Source: Paenibacillus sp. E222 (GTDB lineage Bacteria > Bacillota > Bacilli > Paenibacillales > Paenibacillaceae). Taken from it: a DNA stretch of 64,000 nucleotides. Below are positions 25,996 to 35,036 of this stretch, piece after piece. The translations under genes were made by a program, and so were the position numbers. The notes beneath the pieces are model-generated. The model had not been told where the DNA came from. It did not search any database and saw nothing but the letters and a program-made list of their open reading frames with translations. The stretch spans positions 5,766,001 to 5,830,000 of the forward strand of contig NZ_CP058552.1 of assembly GCF_013401555.1 (NCBI RefSeq), written 5' to 3'. How positions within the stretch are numbered: the first letter of the stretch is position 1; the number at the start of each line of letters is the position of its first letter.

Positions 25996-28266
25996 TTACG
26001 CAATCGTCGATATATCGCCGTCCTGCCTGTTTTTGTTTTGGTCCTGCTTCTGGGCAAGGAGTGACGCCTGTGCGGCAGCAATACGAGCAAGCGGTACCTG
26101 TTCTGGCAGACAGCTTACATAATCCAGACCAATACGGTGACAAAAAGCAATGGATGCCGGATCAGCTGCATTCTCACCACAGATGCCTGCTTTTAGATGA
26201 GGTTTCCGGATTCGGCCCTGAACGAGAGCCATCTCCACCAACTGCCCCACTCCGTCGATATCCAGTACCTGAAATGGATTGCTGGGCAGTGAGCGCTGTG
26301 GCTCAACAAAATGAAGGAATGGCTTCTCCGTATGGTGACGGCTGTAACCAAACGTCATCTGTGTCAGCTCATCGGTGCCAAACGAGAAGAAGTCCGCATG
26401 ACGCGCAATAGGAGCTGCGGTCAGTGCCGCTCGAGGAACTTCAATCCGTGCCCCCACTCTGTAGTGACAGTGACGCTTCTCCTCTCCAAGCACCTGGTCC
26501 GCTACATGATCCACCAGATCTCTCATGACCTGAAGTTCATTGGCATGACCCACCAAAGGAATCATGATCTCAGGCCGTACCCACTGCCCTTGGCGAATGC
26601 CCTTCACGGCTGCACGAAAAATGGCTTCCAGCTGCATATCGTAGATTTCAGGGAACACGGTTCCCAGTCGACAGTCCTGCTGCCCTAGCAACGGATATTG
26701 TTCATGTAATTCCAGCACCCTGCGGATGACACGCTCAAGCTCCTGCACCTCAGTGCTGTTTTCCTCCAATGCACTGAGAGCCAACTGTTCACGTCGTTCG
26801 TTTAACCGTTCAATATCAGGCAGCAGCTCATGCAGCGGCGGATCAAGCAATCGAATGGTTACCGGATAACCATCCATCGCTTCGAAGAGTTGTTCAAAAT
26901 CAGCCTGCTGCATCGGCAACAGACGTTCCAGTCCGCGTTTGCGCTCAGCTTCGCTGTCTGCCAGAATCATTTTCTGTACAAAAGGAAATCTCGAAGCAGA
27001 CAACAACAGTTGTTCTGTCCGACACAATCCAATGCCCTCAGCCCCTAACGCACGGGCCTTCACGGCGTCCTTTGGATGATCCACATTCGAAAGTATTGTA
27101 AGCCCCTTCATTTCATCTGCCCATTCAAGTAGAAGCTGCAGCTCTGGTGATAAAGTTGGAGATAATTTCAGCAATTCCTTCACATGCCAAGGCTGGATAC
27201 GTAATATGGCATCCTCTTTGGTGATTACCCCTTCATCCACGAGATCTACAGTACTCCTCAGCGTCGCCTGTGATGTTAACCTCGCTTCACTGATTTCCAC
27301 TAGATACAGGGTCCCAGTATCCACAACAAATTGGACTTCCTGTACCTCTCTCGTGTGAGACTCCAAATAACCGCAAGCGTCCTGCAAAAGACCATACAGT
27401 TCAGACTCTTCACTCCGCAGTTGATCCAGTCCTTCATTCGAAGGCCGAGAAGCAGCAATTGAAACGTAATCCCCTGTCATACCTCGTTCCCCTGTATCTG
27501 GATGACGAGAATATACCGTTCCGAACCCGCTGCGGTCACCACGCTCGCCATTGACCATCACCTGTATAAGAACAGCTGCTCCTTGAGTTTCATCGGAGAA
27601 AAGAGAAGGATTACGAAGAAGTTCTTGTTGGGAGTTGGACCGTATAACATGCTGTGAATCAGAAACTGCACGCATCACTTCTTTTAGCTGTAACTGAACA
27701 TCTTGAGGGAAAGGATGACGTCCTTTCTCTTCTATTAAGCGTTTATATTCCGCGATGGCGAATGCTAACTTCGCTTCATCGAGTATAGAGATGTCTCCCC
27801 ATTTTTCTTCAAATAGGGCATACGGAATGTCGTGCACCAGTTGACCATATTCCTGCAATAAAATTCGATAACAATTAAGGGCATACGGACGATCATTCGT
27901 TTGCCTTGCGAAACCCTCCACGGTCACATCATTCAGTCCTACATGAAGCAAAGCATGGGATGCTGTACCACGGGGACACGTTTCACTTGACCGGACGGCA
28001 AGCAGCAGCGGTGCTGAGGAATCACCGAAGATTTTGCCAGAATGCTTCTCAAGATGCTGAATTGCGCTGCCAATCTCTTGGGCTCCTTCAGCTGAAAGAT
28101 GTGCAAGACGGGTACAGAACGTGCGACAGCCTTCCTTTGTTACAATGAATCCGGCCGGAACGGGCCAACCTGCCTGGAGCAACGCCGCAAGTCCAGCCCC
28201 TTTACTACCCATCAGCCCTTTCATCTCTGCCGTACCTTCTTCCAATAGAACTACCCGTTTTGTCAT
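25996..28266 (-). CDS. PPDK-like protein lacking the central phosphohistidine domain
   Basis: A 756-residue homologue of pyruvate, phosphate dikinase (usually about 880). The N-terminal ATP-grasp part starts TKRVVLLEEGTAEMKGLMGSK and runs to about 370. The barrel starts at ELQLLLEWADEMKGL near 375 and contains LGAEGIGLCRTE, RIEVPRAAL near 607, FFSFGTDELTQM near 626 and the proton-donor loop GICGEN with Cys696. The roughly 100-residue swivelling domain with the GGMTSHAAVVAR phosphohistidine is missing, with a clean junction near 370-378. PPDK has TND where this protein has TDE. GGGAG precedes the chosen ATG by seven bases; a GTG at 28320 with AAAGGA is an alternative. Normal dikinase chemistry seems impossible. 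Confidence 0.85.
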   Translation of the reverse strand: MTKRVVLLEEGTAEMKGLMGSKGAGLAALLQAGWPVPAGFIVTKEGCRTFCTRLAHLSAEGAQEIGSAIQHLEKHSGKIFGDSSAPLLLAVRSSETCPRGTASHALLHVGLNDVTVEGFARQTNDRPYALNCYRILLQEYGQLVHDIPYALFEEKWGDISILDEAKLAFAIAEYKRLIEEKGRHPFPQDVQLQLKEVMRAVSDSQHVIRSNSQQELLRNPSLFSDETQGAAVLIQVMVNGERGDRSGFGTVYSRHPDTGERGMTGDYVSIAASRPSNEGLDQLRSEESELYGLLQDACGYLESHTREVQEVQFVVDTGTLYLVEISEARLTSQATLRSTVDLVDEGVITKEDAILRIQPWHVKELLKLSPTLSPELQLLLEWADEMKGLTILSNVDHPKDAVKARALGAEGIGLCRTEQLLLSASRFPFVQKMILADSEAERKRGLERLLPMQQADFEQLFEAMDGYPVTIRLLDPPLHELLPDIERLNERREQLALSALEENSTEVQELERVIRRVLELHEQYPLLGQQDCRLGTVFPEIYDMQLEAIFRAAVKGIRQGQWVRPEIMIPLVGHANELQVMRDLVDHVADQVLGEEKRHCHYRVGARIEVPRAALTAAPIARHADFFSFGTDELTQMTFGYSRHHTEKPFLHFVEPQRSLPSNPFQVLDIDGVGQLVEMALVQGRIRKPHLKAGICGENAADPASIAFCHRIGLDYVSCLPEQVPLARIAAAQASLLAQKQDQNKNRQDGDISTIA

Positions 28267-28518
28267 TACAGCGCTCCCATCTGCCATTACATGGCTGTGC
28301 TTAAAAGGCAATTCAGTCACTCGAATTGTCCTTTATCTAATGGTATGTGGCAATACGGCAGTCAAGGACATTTGCTTCCTCTTTTTGTGCTTGAATTGAA
28401 GTTGTATGTTGGGCGCTCGTATATGGTAATATAAAGCTTGACTCAATCTAAAAAAGCTACATTCAAACGCATACCTGCTTCAACCATGATCAACTACGTA
28501 TATAAGGAGTGTAAATCA

Positions 28519-28896
28519 ATGTTTACTCAAGTCGGGCAAATTATGTTGTATGTAAACGATCAGGATAAGGCTCTTCAATTTTGGACGGAAAAAGCAGGTT
28601 TCCATATCGTTAACGAAGTTAATGGGAATGGCATGCGCTGGATCGAGATTGCCCCTGTGAAGGATGCTCAAACCACCATTATCCTGCACGACAAAGAATT
28701 CGTTGCCAAAATGTCCCCTGAATTAAACCTTGGTACACCATCTCTCATGCTTTTCACAGATAACTTGGATCAACTATACACTCACTTATCCAATAAACAA
28801 GTTACGGTTGGCGAGATTGTAACGATGCCTGGCGGAAGAGTATTCAACTTTGCAGATGACGAAAACAATTACTTTGCTGTTATGGAGAAAAATTAA
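28519..28896 (+). CDS. VOC-family protein (glyoxalase/bleomycin-resistance fold)
   Basis: A 125-residue protein with the paired beta-alpha-beta pattern of the vicinal oxygen chelate fold: QIMLYVNDQDKALQFWTEKAGF at the start and DNLDQLYTHLSNKQV plus FNFADDENNYFAVME at the end. Substrate is unknown; such proteins include dioxygenase-like enzymes and antibiotic-binding resistance proteins. The ATG has AAGGAG about nine bases upstream; a longer frame starting at 28438 has none. It is divergent from the PPDK-like gene and ends in a terminator. Confidence 0.85.
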   Translation: MFTQVGQIMLYVNDQDKALQFWTEKAGFHIVNEVNGNGMRWIEIAPVKDAQTTIILHDKEFVAKMSPELNLGTPSLMLFTDNLDQLYTHLSNKQVTVGEIVTMPGGRVFNFADDENNYFAVMEKN

Positions 28897-28927
28897 ATCT
28901 CCTGGATCACCTGAGTAATACCACATC

Positions 28928-28960
28928 AAAAAGCCCGTTCAGTAGTGGACAGGCTTTTTT
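28928..28960 (+). terminator. Terminator of the VOC gene
   Basis: AAAAAGCC and GGCTTTTTT pair around an inner GTTC...GGAC region; the T run follows directly, 32 bases after the stop. Confidence 0.75.
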
Positions 28961-29149
28961 CTATATATTTTGCTCAAATGCAAACCTGCCTGCATACGTT
29001 GCTGTTTTCCCATGTTGTTGCGCAGTAATTCCACGTGATTTTTTGCATATTTATTTTTAATTGGATATACAACTCCACATATTACCCGTTTCTAACGTTA
29101 AATATTTGAGTTAAATTACATACTATAGCGTTTTAAAGGAGGCTTCGAT

Positions 29150-29818
29150 ATGTGCGGAAGATTCACGATTACAGATCCAATCGAAGAAATTATGGACAGG
29201 TACTATGCTTCTATTGCTGAAGGATATGAGTACAAACCTAATTACAACGCTGCACCTATGCAATTCATCCCGACAATTATCGGTAGCAAAGACGGTAATC
29301 GATTGGGGGCGCTCCGATGGGGTTTAGTTCCTAATTGGGCCAAGGATGAAAAAATAGGAAATAAAATGATTAACGCCCGTGCAGAGACCCTCACAGAGAA
29401 ACCTGCCTTTAAGCGCCTGATCAGTTCCAAGCGTTGTATTATCCCATGCTCGGGATTTTATGAATGGAAAAAGGATGGATCCGTAAAGCAACCCATGCGG
29501 ATTTTAATGAAAGATGACTCCATCTTCTCGCTTGCTGGCCTATACGATACTTGGATTGATCCAGAAGGTAACAAGCTTTCAACTTGCACTATCATTACTA
29601 CGGAACCTAACAGTCTTATGGCGGACATCCACGATCGTATGCCAGTCATTCTCCGGCCGCAAGATGAAGCGGATTGGCTAAACAAGGAATCGGACAAGGA
29701 AAGCGTTCTGAGGCTTCTCAGCCCGCATGAGGCCGATGAAATGATAGCTTACAAGGTGGATTCTGCAGTAGGTAATGTGCGAAATAATAACGAGGAATTG
29801 ATCAGAGAGGTCAGTTAA
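29150..29818 (+). CDS. SRAP-domain protein (HMCES/YedK-type abasic-site shield)
   Basis: A 222-residue protein of the SOS-response-associated peptidase family, which forms a covalent link with abasic sites in single-stranded DNA. The key residues are all visible: Cys2 (MCGRFT, exposed when Met1 is removed), NYNAAP near 31-36, RAETL near 77, the glutamate in GFYEWKKDG near 108 and the histidine in DIHDRMP near 160. Length fits the family. A ribosome site AAAGGAGG lies about eight bases before the ATG, and a terminator follows. No LexA box was recognised. Confidence 0.93.
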   Translation: MCGRFTITDPIEEIMDRYYASIAEGYEYKPNYNAAPMQFIPTIIGSKDGNRLGALRWGLVPNWAKDEKIGNKMINARAETLTEKPAFKRLISSKRCIIPCSGFYEWKKDGSVKQPMRILMKDDSIFSLAGLYDTWIDPEGNKLSTCTIITTEPNSLMADIHDRMPVILRPQDEADWLNKESDKESVLRLLSPHEADEMIAYKVDSAVGNVRNNNEELIREVS

Positions 29819-29824
29819 GAATAA

Positions 29825-29858
29825 AAAGGAGCAGCGAGGTTATCCCCTCTGCTCCTTT
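29825..29858 (+). terminator. Terminator of the SRAP gene
   Basis: AAAGGAGCAG pairs with CTGCTCCTTT around a 14-base loop just after the stop. Confidence 0.7.
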
Positions 29859-30028
29859 ATGTAATGAATTAATAGAGATATATCATTAAGCTCTAATGAT
29901 TCCATATTCTCAGCCATGTCAACGATTGTATCCGATTATTCAAGTATAATTCAATTGTGAGATTTAGCAGAGAATGTGATTTTCCTCGTGATTTTTTAAA
30001 TTAATTTAGTCCTCCCGTGTTGCCTAAT

Positions 30029-31684
30029 TCATCCCAAATACTGCAGTATATCGTCGATTTTCTTTCCGTGGGAGATGACACCATAATTCATCCAGGTCAT
30101 AAAATCCACCTCATATACGTGACCGCTTTTCACTGCAGGCAGCCGTTTCCACTCATCTCTTTCCAGGAGCTTCCGCTCCTCTCCGGGATAGGCAGAATCC
30201 ATATTGTCAAATGTAATAAAGAGATGATCTGCCTCAAGCTGACATAGCTGCTCAAGCCCAATACCAACTCTTCTACTTTGACTCGCCCATTGCTGAACAC
30301 GAACATGCGGGGTTAATCCGAGATCCTGATACAGCACAGGCCCTACGTAACCGTACTGATCCCCATAGAGTGTAATTTCCGATGCAGAAATACGCAAAAA
30401 AGCGACGGTTTGGCCACGCATATGACGTGTCAATTGTTCCTTGGCCTCAACGGCTTTATCCTCATAGGCACCTATTACATCCTGAACTCGATTCACCTTC
30501 CCTAATACATCTGCTGTCGATTTCAAAATGGAACGCCAGTCCTCACCCTCGTGCTCCATATAAAATGTCGGGGCTACTTGCTCAAAGCGATCCAGATTCC
30601 AGCGTTTATACCCGTCGTTCAACATAATAAATTCAGGCACATTCGTTTCATTAAAACCTGCATCCATCCGAGTAACATCAAATTCAGGAACATCTTCCAA
30701 CCCTAAATATTGCTGCCTGCCCCATGAGCGATGGGAGCACTGCAACACAGGTTTTATTCCAAGGGCAAGAACAAAGTCCTCCAGATACGGTGCAAACACA
30801 CGCACCTCTTGACGGTGATGTCGCCGATACAATCCTGGTGAAACACCTGTATATTGCTTGAATCGGCGACCAAAATAATATTCGTTATTAAATCCCACAT
30901 TCTGTGCAATATCATGCAAGCGATCATCGGTCATCTGTAACAGCAGTTTGGAATGCTCCAATCGTACAGCATTTACATAATCAAGCGGAAGCTTGCCTGT
31001 GATCTCCTTGAATTGTCGGGTATAACTGGATCTGGTAAGCCGGATCTCTGCTGCCAGATCGTCAACCGTTATGGGCTGATCATAGTGTTCCCGAATATAA
31101 CGAATCGAGCTTTGAAGCCGGGCACGGTCATCCGGCGATTCAATCTCGGGATCATTTTGCCGAAGCAGCACTCGGAACCACTCCTGGAAACGAAGTTGTA
31201 TCTCCCATTGGTCCAACCAATCATGAGCAGTCAGCCCACGCGATATCTGTTCCAACGATTTCAGACAGGAACTCCATGGACTATAATTCAGCTCAATAAG
31301 AGGCAACCGATCTGGATCTGAAATCAAGACTGGAAGCCCTTTTTGCACCGTTTCGTCTCTTATATTCAACCTACTGGCCTTGTCTTCTTTTACTTCAGCT
31401 ACCATCAGTTCAAGTCTGTAATATTGCAACTCACTGGAGCCTTCAATCACAATGGTACGTCCAGCTGGAACAAACATAATCATCCCTTTTTCCAGACGAG
31501 TGTCCATATTGTCCAAAGTGTCTATAGAGCCATGCCCATCCGTCACTACGAAAAGAGTGTGTGATGATGTCATGTTATATGTCTGCCTGTTGGTGTTATC
31601 GACTTGGCTATAATCCGTGTATTTCATATGTTGAAGCAAGCATAACCAGGGCTTAGGAATTAGTTGTACAATCGTGGGACACAT
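30029..31684 (-). CDS. AraC regulator fused to a siderophore-binding domain (Btr-like), copy 1
   Basis: A 551-residue protein. An N-terminal cupin-like sensor part is followed by an AraC HTH pair at about 165-265 (TVDDLAAEIRLTRSSYTRQF and LHDIAQNVGFNNEYYFGRRFK). From about 280 to the end there is an FecB/periplasmic-binding-type domain (LALGIKPVLQCS, LFITFDNMDSAYP). This is the layout of Bacillus Btr, which binds an iron-siderophore inside the cell and activates its uptake genes. No signal peptide is present. The second ATG (31684), seven bases after AAGGAA, is preferred. A Fur-like box overlaps the promoter region, and a binding lipoprotein gene lies directly upstream. Confidence 0.88.
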   Translation of the reverse strand: MCPTIVQLIPKPWLCLLQHMKYTDYSQVDNTNRQTYNMTSSHTLFVVTDGHGSIDTLDNMDTRLEKGMIMFVPAGRTIVIEGSSELQYYRLELMVAEVKEDKASRLNIRDETVQKGLPVLISDPDRLPLIELNYSPWSSCLKSLEQISRGLTAHDWLDQWEIQLRFQEWFRVLLRQNDPEIESPDDRARLQSSIRYIREHYDQPITVDDLAAEIRLTRSSYTRQFKEITGKLPLDYVNAVRLEHSKLLLQMTDDRLHDIAQNVGFNNEYYFGRRFKQYTGVSPGLYRRHHRQEVRVFAPYLEDFVLALGIKPVLQCSHRSWGRQQYLGLEDVPEFDVTRMDAGFNETNVPEFIMLNDGYKRWNLDRFEQVAPTFYMEHEGEDWRSILKSTADVLGKVNRVQDVIGAYEDKAVEAKEQLTRHMRGQTVAFLRISASEITLYGDQYGYVGPVLYQDLGLTPHVRVQQWASQSRRVGIGLEQLCQLEADHLFITFDNMDSAYPGEERKLLERDEWKRLPAVKSGHVYEVDFMTWMNYGVISHGKKIDDILQYLG

Positions 31685-31700
31685 ATTCATCTTCCTTAAT

Positions 31701-31715
31701 TGAGAATTGTTATCA
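31701..31715 (-). promoter_or_regulatory. Fur box of Btr-like copy 1
   Basis: On the minus strand TGATAACAATTCTCA matches the Fur 7-1-7 consensus TGATAATNATTATCA at twelve of fourteen informative positions. It lies 17-31 bases before the chosen start, so iron repression is expected. Confidence 0.6.
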
Positions 31716-31733
31716 TTTACAATAGTGTAAACG

Positions 31734-31773
31734 AAAAAAGAAAGCTCTTCAACCCTGAGGGAAGAACTTTCTT
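31734..31773 (-). terminator. Terminator of the FeuA-like gene
   Basis: Stem AAGAAAGTTCTTC/GAAGAGCTTTCTT followed by six T on the minus strand, 12 bases after the lipoprotein stop and before the Btr-like gene. It may be partly read through. Confidence 0.8.
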
Positions 31774-31785
31774 ATGGAAAAGGGC

Positions 31786-32787
31786 TTATGGCGTCATTTT
31801 TTGCAAGAGATCATCAATCTTCATTGTGTTTGCGGTAATCGCACCTGATTGCCAATACGATCTTTCCATCATGTACACATGGTTGTTTTTGACTGCCGGA
31901 AGAGATTTCCACAACTTGCTATCGAGCACCTTCAAAGCTTCCTTGTTCTCTGGAGATGACCACTCTCCATTGGATGGAAATACAATAATATGATCCGCAT
32001 CAAGCTCTGGAAAAGCCTCTTCGGACAGAATTTCCTGATATTCTTCCATGTTGGCAACCAGTGGATGAGGTGTTAGACCAAGCTCCGAATAAAGAAATCC
32101 CGTAAATCGATTTTTCACACCGAACAATGCCAATGTATTGTTGCTGATATTCAATCGGACAACCGCTACGGTTTCATCCCCAACGGCTTCCTGAAGTTTC
32201 GCCTTAGCATCTGCAATCTTAGCCTTAAATGTCGCAACAACTTCTTTACCCTTGTCCGGTTTACCGACAACATCTGCAATAGTCGTCAAGATTTGATTGG
32301 AATCCTGCAAAATATCTTCAGGCAGACGATACGTCGGTGCCACCTTTGAATACATCTCATATTTCTCCATGTCCGCTCCGCCATCCACAATGATGAGATC
32401 CGGATCATACTCCAACAAAGCCTCAATGCTACCTGTAGTATCGAATTGAGGCACATCCAGATCCAGATATTCCTGCACACCCCACATCGGATTATACCAC
32501 TGTACTACAGGTGTGATATCGAGAGCCTTGAGATAATCTTCCACATAGATACCAGCAATCCGCTGCGGATGCACCGGAATCGTCACATCACCAAATTCAT
32601 CCTGAACGACACGTGTCTCTGCTTCTTTTTCTGTTGTTTCAGATGTACTGCCATCCGATACCGTGGACTCAGATGCAGGAGCCTCTTCTGCTTTTGACTC
32701 AGAATTTGCACTACAGCCCGATATAACTACAACCATGAGTAGCAGTATGATCGTCCACCCTTTGAAGCCTTTACTGAACCTTACCAT
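31786..32787 (-). CDS. Iron-siderophore ABC transporter binding lipoprotein (FeuA/FecB-like)
   Basis: A 333-residue lipoprotein. A signal peptide (GWTIILLLMVVVISGC) ends in lipobox ISGC near residue 25, followed by a Ser/Glu/Thr-rich linker. The class III binding fold begins GDVTIPVHPQRIAGIYVEDYLKALDI, with a long linking helix later (IADVVGKPDKGKEVVATFKAKI). It captures a ferric siderophore at the cell surface. I place the start at the ATG at 32787 with GAAGGG close upstream; the longer frame from 32841 runs through the promoter. A strong Fur box lies upstream. No permease gene adjoins it, so it probably uses permeases encoded elsewhere. The neighbouring Btr-like gene is its likely regulator. 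Confidence 0.9.
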   Translation of the reverse strand: MVRFSKGFKGWTIILLLMVVVISGCSANSESKAEEAPASESTVSDGSTSETTEKEAETRVVQDEFGDVTIPVHPQRIAGIYVEDYLKALDITPVVQWYNPMWGVQEYLDLDVPQFDTTGSIEALLEYDPDLIIVDGGADMEKYEMYSKVAPTYRLPEDILQDSNQILTTIADVVGKPDKGKEVVATFKAKIADAKAKLQEAVGDETVAVVRLNISNNTLALFGVKNRFTGFLYSELGLTPHPLVANMEEYQEILSEEAFPELDADHIIVFPSNGEWSSPENKEALKVLDSKLWKSLPAVKNNHVYMMERSYWQSGAITANTMKIDDLLQKMTP

Positions 32788-32842
32788 GATACCCTTCACC
32801 CCTATGTAATCTGTTGTTGTATCGGTGAGAATATGTTCCATG

Positions 32843-32861
32843 AATAATGATTATCATTCTC
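32843..32861 (-). promoter_or_regulatory. Fur box of the FeuA-like gene
   Basis: AATAATGATTATCATTCTC closely fits the 19-base Fur consensus, with the core ATGATTATCAT intact. It lies about 56-74 bases before the lipoprotein start. Confidence 0.75.
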
Positions 32862-32960
32862 ACTCAATGCTTAGATGAATTGTACCTTATGCTGTGCAAA
32901 ACTCACAATACACATTCGAAGCTATTTTTTTATACAAACGAAAAGAATATACAACCGTCA

Positions 32961-32979
32961 CCCCCGCTTAACGCAGGGG
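32961..32979 (-). terminator. Possible terminator of the methyltransferase/exonuclease operon
   Basis: On the minus strand CCCCTGC and GCGGGGG form a seven-pair stem that overlaps the stop codon of the last gene, followed by a moderately T-rich stretch. Confidence 0.4.
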
Positions 32980-33339
32980 CAATGTACCTTGTTGATAACG
33001 TTCAAGTAATTGCATAACAAATGAATCCTGCATTTCGTCCTGTAACAGGGCAGCGCCAATCAATCCAATATCATCACTGACATATCCGGCCAGTTCAGGA
33101 TCGCCCGCAAGAGCAATCGTTCGTTTGAAAGCCAGTTCCCTGCATGCACGAAGCACCTCTTCTTCCACGACGTCAGACTGAGCAAACCGTTCAAATGCCT
33201 GCATCCACTCATCGGCAAATTCGGAAGCATCCCGTTGATCCAGATAGGCTTCCACATCCAGTCCTTCGAATGTCTGCTGACTAAGAATCCGCCCTTCATT
33301 CATATCAGCCAGCAATTTATCCGCATCCAATCTACTCAT
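32968..33339 (-). CDS. Hypothetical acidic protein, operon partner of a DEDDh exonuclease
   Basis: A 123-residue soluble, mainly helical and acidic protein (pattern LDADKLLADMNEGRILS, VVEEEVLRACRELAFKR). No signal peptide, membrane span or known motif is visible. Its start overlaps the end of the exonuclease gene by eight bases and has GGAGGAGGG upstream, so the two are co-translated. It closes a six-gene run. Function unknown. Confidence 0.7.
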   Translation of the reverse strand: MSRLDADKLLADMNEGRILSQQTFEGLDVEAYLDQRDASEFADEWMQAFERFAQSDVVEEEVLRACRELAFKRTIALAGDPELAGYVSDDIGLIGAALLQDEMQDSFVMQLLERYQQGTLPLR

Positions 33340-34024
33340 CTGGCTTCCCTCCTCCGATCGGTGCTGTTAAATACATCTCGGGAATCACAAAACGCTTCAT
33401 CTCACGTTCCCTATCCGCAGTAAAATGTTCCAATGCAAGATCCTGATATTCGTTCAGGACATGTTCAAATATACGAGCAATCACACCACAATCGGCCAAG
33501 GCATTGTGCCTGTGAATTCCGTCTGTATTCAGGTCATAATACTGGATCAGGAAATCGGTAGAGATGACCTCGGAGATTTCAGGATGAATATATGTAAACA
33601 TCGCTTTTGTATCCAACACCGGATTGGTAAACATCGGTAGCCCATTCATATCACAATGTCGTTTCAAAATGGGTAAATCATACTCATACCCCGCTTGCGT
33701 GACTAATACCTTATCCCCGATGAATGCCAGGAAAGCGTGGTATGCTTCTGCGAACGAAGGAGCCTGGATCATATCCTCATTTGAAATGCCCGTTAACTTC
33801 GCGACCGCTTCTGGAATCGGTTTAGACGCAAGTACAAGTGAAGTAAACGATGAATCTAATGATTCTCCTTTTTTGTAATACATCGCACCAAATTGAGTCA
33901 CACTCTCCTCAGCCGGATCGATCCCTGTGCCCTCTAGATCAAATATGCAGTACGTTCGATCGTGCAATTCAGGGACTTTCAGCTCTTCAACAGTGTACGT
34001 ATTAGGCATAAACGTAATTTTCAT
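33332..34024 (-). CDS. DnaQ-like 3'-5' exonuclease (DEDDh family)
   Basis: A 230-residue exonuclease. Exo I is FDLEGTGIDP near 30 (Asp and Glu metal ligands), Exo II lies around YEYDLPILKRHCD near 118 and Exo III is HRHNALADCGVIARIF near 172 with the His-x(4)-Asp of the DEDDh group. It should trim single-stranded DNA or RNA ends. The ATG at 34024, with GGGGAGAG a few bases upstream, is the sensible start; a longer frame reaches back to 34300 through the upstream gene. It follows the methyltransferase gene by 20 bases and overlaps the next gene. Confidence 0.88.
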   Translation of the reverse strand: MKITFMPNTYTVEELKVPELHDRTYCIFDLEGTGIDPAEESVTQFGAMYYKKGESLDSSFTSLVLASKPIPEAVAKLTGISNEDMIQAPSFAEAYHAFLAFIGDKVLVTQAGYEYDLPILKRHCDMNGLPMFTNPVLDTKAMFTYIHPEISEVISTDFLIQYYDLNTDGIHRHNALADCGVIARIFEHVLNEYQDLALEHFTADREREMKRFVIPEMYLTAPIGGGKPDE

Positions 34025-34044
34025 TCGACTCTCCCCTTTTTCAT

Positions 34045-34992
34045 CTAATCCAGCCGCGTAATTCGCGTCATTTGCTGTGTTGGTGTGATCCAGGTTCGAC
34101 ATACAAAGTACTGGGGAAGTTGATCTACGAATGACTCTATGAAAGGAACACTCGGCGCATAGAAGAAGGAACCTCCTGGTTTTAGCGCTCTTAACAGCTC
34201 CATATATTTCTGAGCGTATGCTTCTGGTTCGCCATCTGCCTTGAGATGATGATGTGTAAAATGGTTGGAAAATGCCAAATGGGATATTATTGTCCCCCAC
34301 TGTTCTTGTTCAAATGAAGATTCTATCCAGCCCATACGTCGCAAAAACGGCCGATCTTCCGATTCCTCCACCTGTCTGTCCATCCCATAAGCTTCTATCT
34401 TTTTTCTACGTAAAAAATGGACCAAATTGGCTTGCGGACCGCAGCCAAGATCAAGCACCGGTGGATGCAGGCGCTTTATATCCAAGCCGAGCCAGGATAC
34501 CTGCAGAGCTGCCGAATACTCCTCGCAAGGCACCCAGAACAGATGTGGATCCATCGTATATTTTTTAAACAATTCCTCGCCGTTGGTCTGTATTAGAAAT
34601 GTTCTTAACTGTTGATAATGCTTCTGGAAAAATTGCTGCACTACCTCTTCCCCTGCCTCCTCGTTCTGCAAAAGAGACCAGATCCGCATAAATTGATCCT
34701 TATAAAATTCTGCCAATTGCAACTTGTCTTTGCTCGTAAACTGCATAAACTGATTCACCTGGATAAACTGGCGAATTCCTCGCTCTGCTAGTTTAATTGT
34801 AAAATGATTCAATAAACGATCTTTAAAAATATGTTCTAATGCTTTTGACACTTGAGCGCGATATTCCATTAGCCAGCACAACGTTCGCGGAGATGGCCCT
34901 AATGCAGACTTGCCTCCATTATAAAATAAACTTTTATTGTCATTAAAACGGATTTGTTGCTCCATAAAGGACTCTACCAACTTGAGGTTCAT
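34045..34992 (-). CDS. Class I SAM-dependent methyltransferase, unknown target
   Basis: A 315-residue protein. The N-terminal half is helical and without a known motif. The methyltransferase core starts at PPVLDLGCGPQANLVHFL near 178 (SAM-binding motif I), followed by YGMDRQVEES (acidic residue of motif II) and LLRALKPGGSFFYAPS near 265. The second of two ATGs is used, eight bases after AGGAGG. It sits between a histidine phosphatase and an exonuclease on the same strand. The target could be a small molecule, protein or nucleic acid. Confidence 0.78.
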   Translation of the reverse strand: MNLKLVESFMEQQIRFNDNKSLFYNGGKSALGPSPRTLCWLMEYRAQVSKALEHIFKDRLLNHFTIKLAERGIRQFIQVNQFMQFTSKDKLQLAEFYKDQFMRIWSLLQNEEAGEEVVQQFFQKHYQQLRTFLIQTNGEELFKKYTMDPHLFWVPCEEYSAALQVSWLGLDIKRLHPPVLDLGCGPQANLVHFLRRKKIEAYGMDRQVEESEDRPFLRRMGWIESSFEQEQWGTIISHLAFSNHFTHHHLKADGEPEAYAQKYMELLRALKPGGSFFYAPSVPFIESFVDQLPQYFVCRTWITPTQQMTRITRLD

Positions 34993-35036
34993 AATCATCG
35001 CCTCCTAACGTCGTTAGAACGTGTTACCTAGAGAAA

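Noticed and set aside
33332..34300. 322-residue form of the exonuclease
   Set aside because: The extra 92 residues read through the upstream methyltransferase gene; GGGGAGAG marks the start at 34024.
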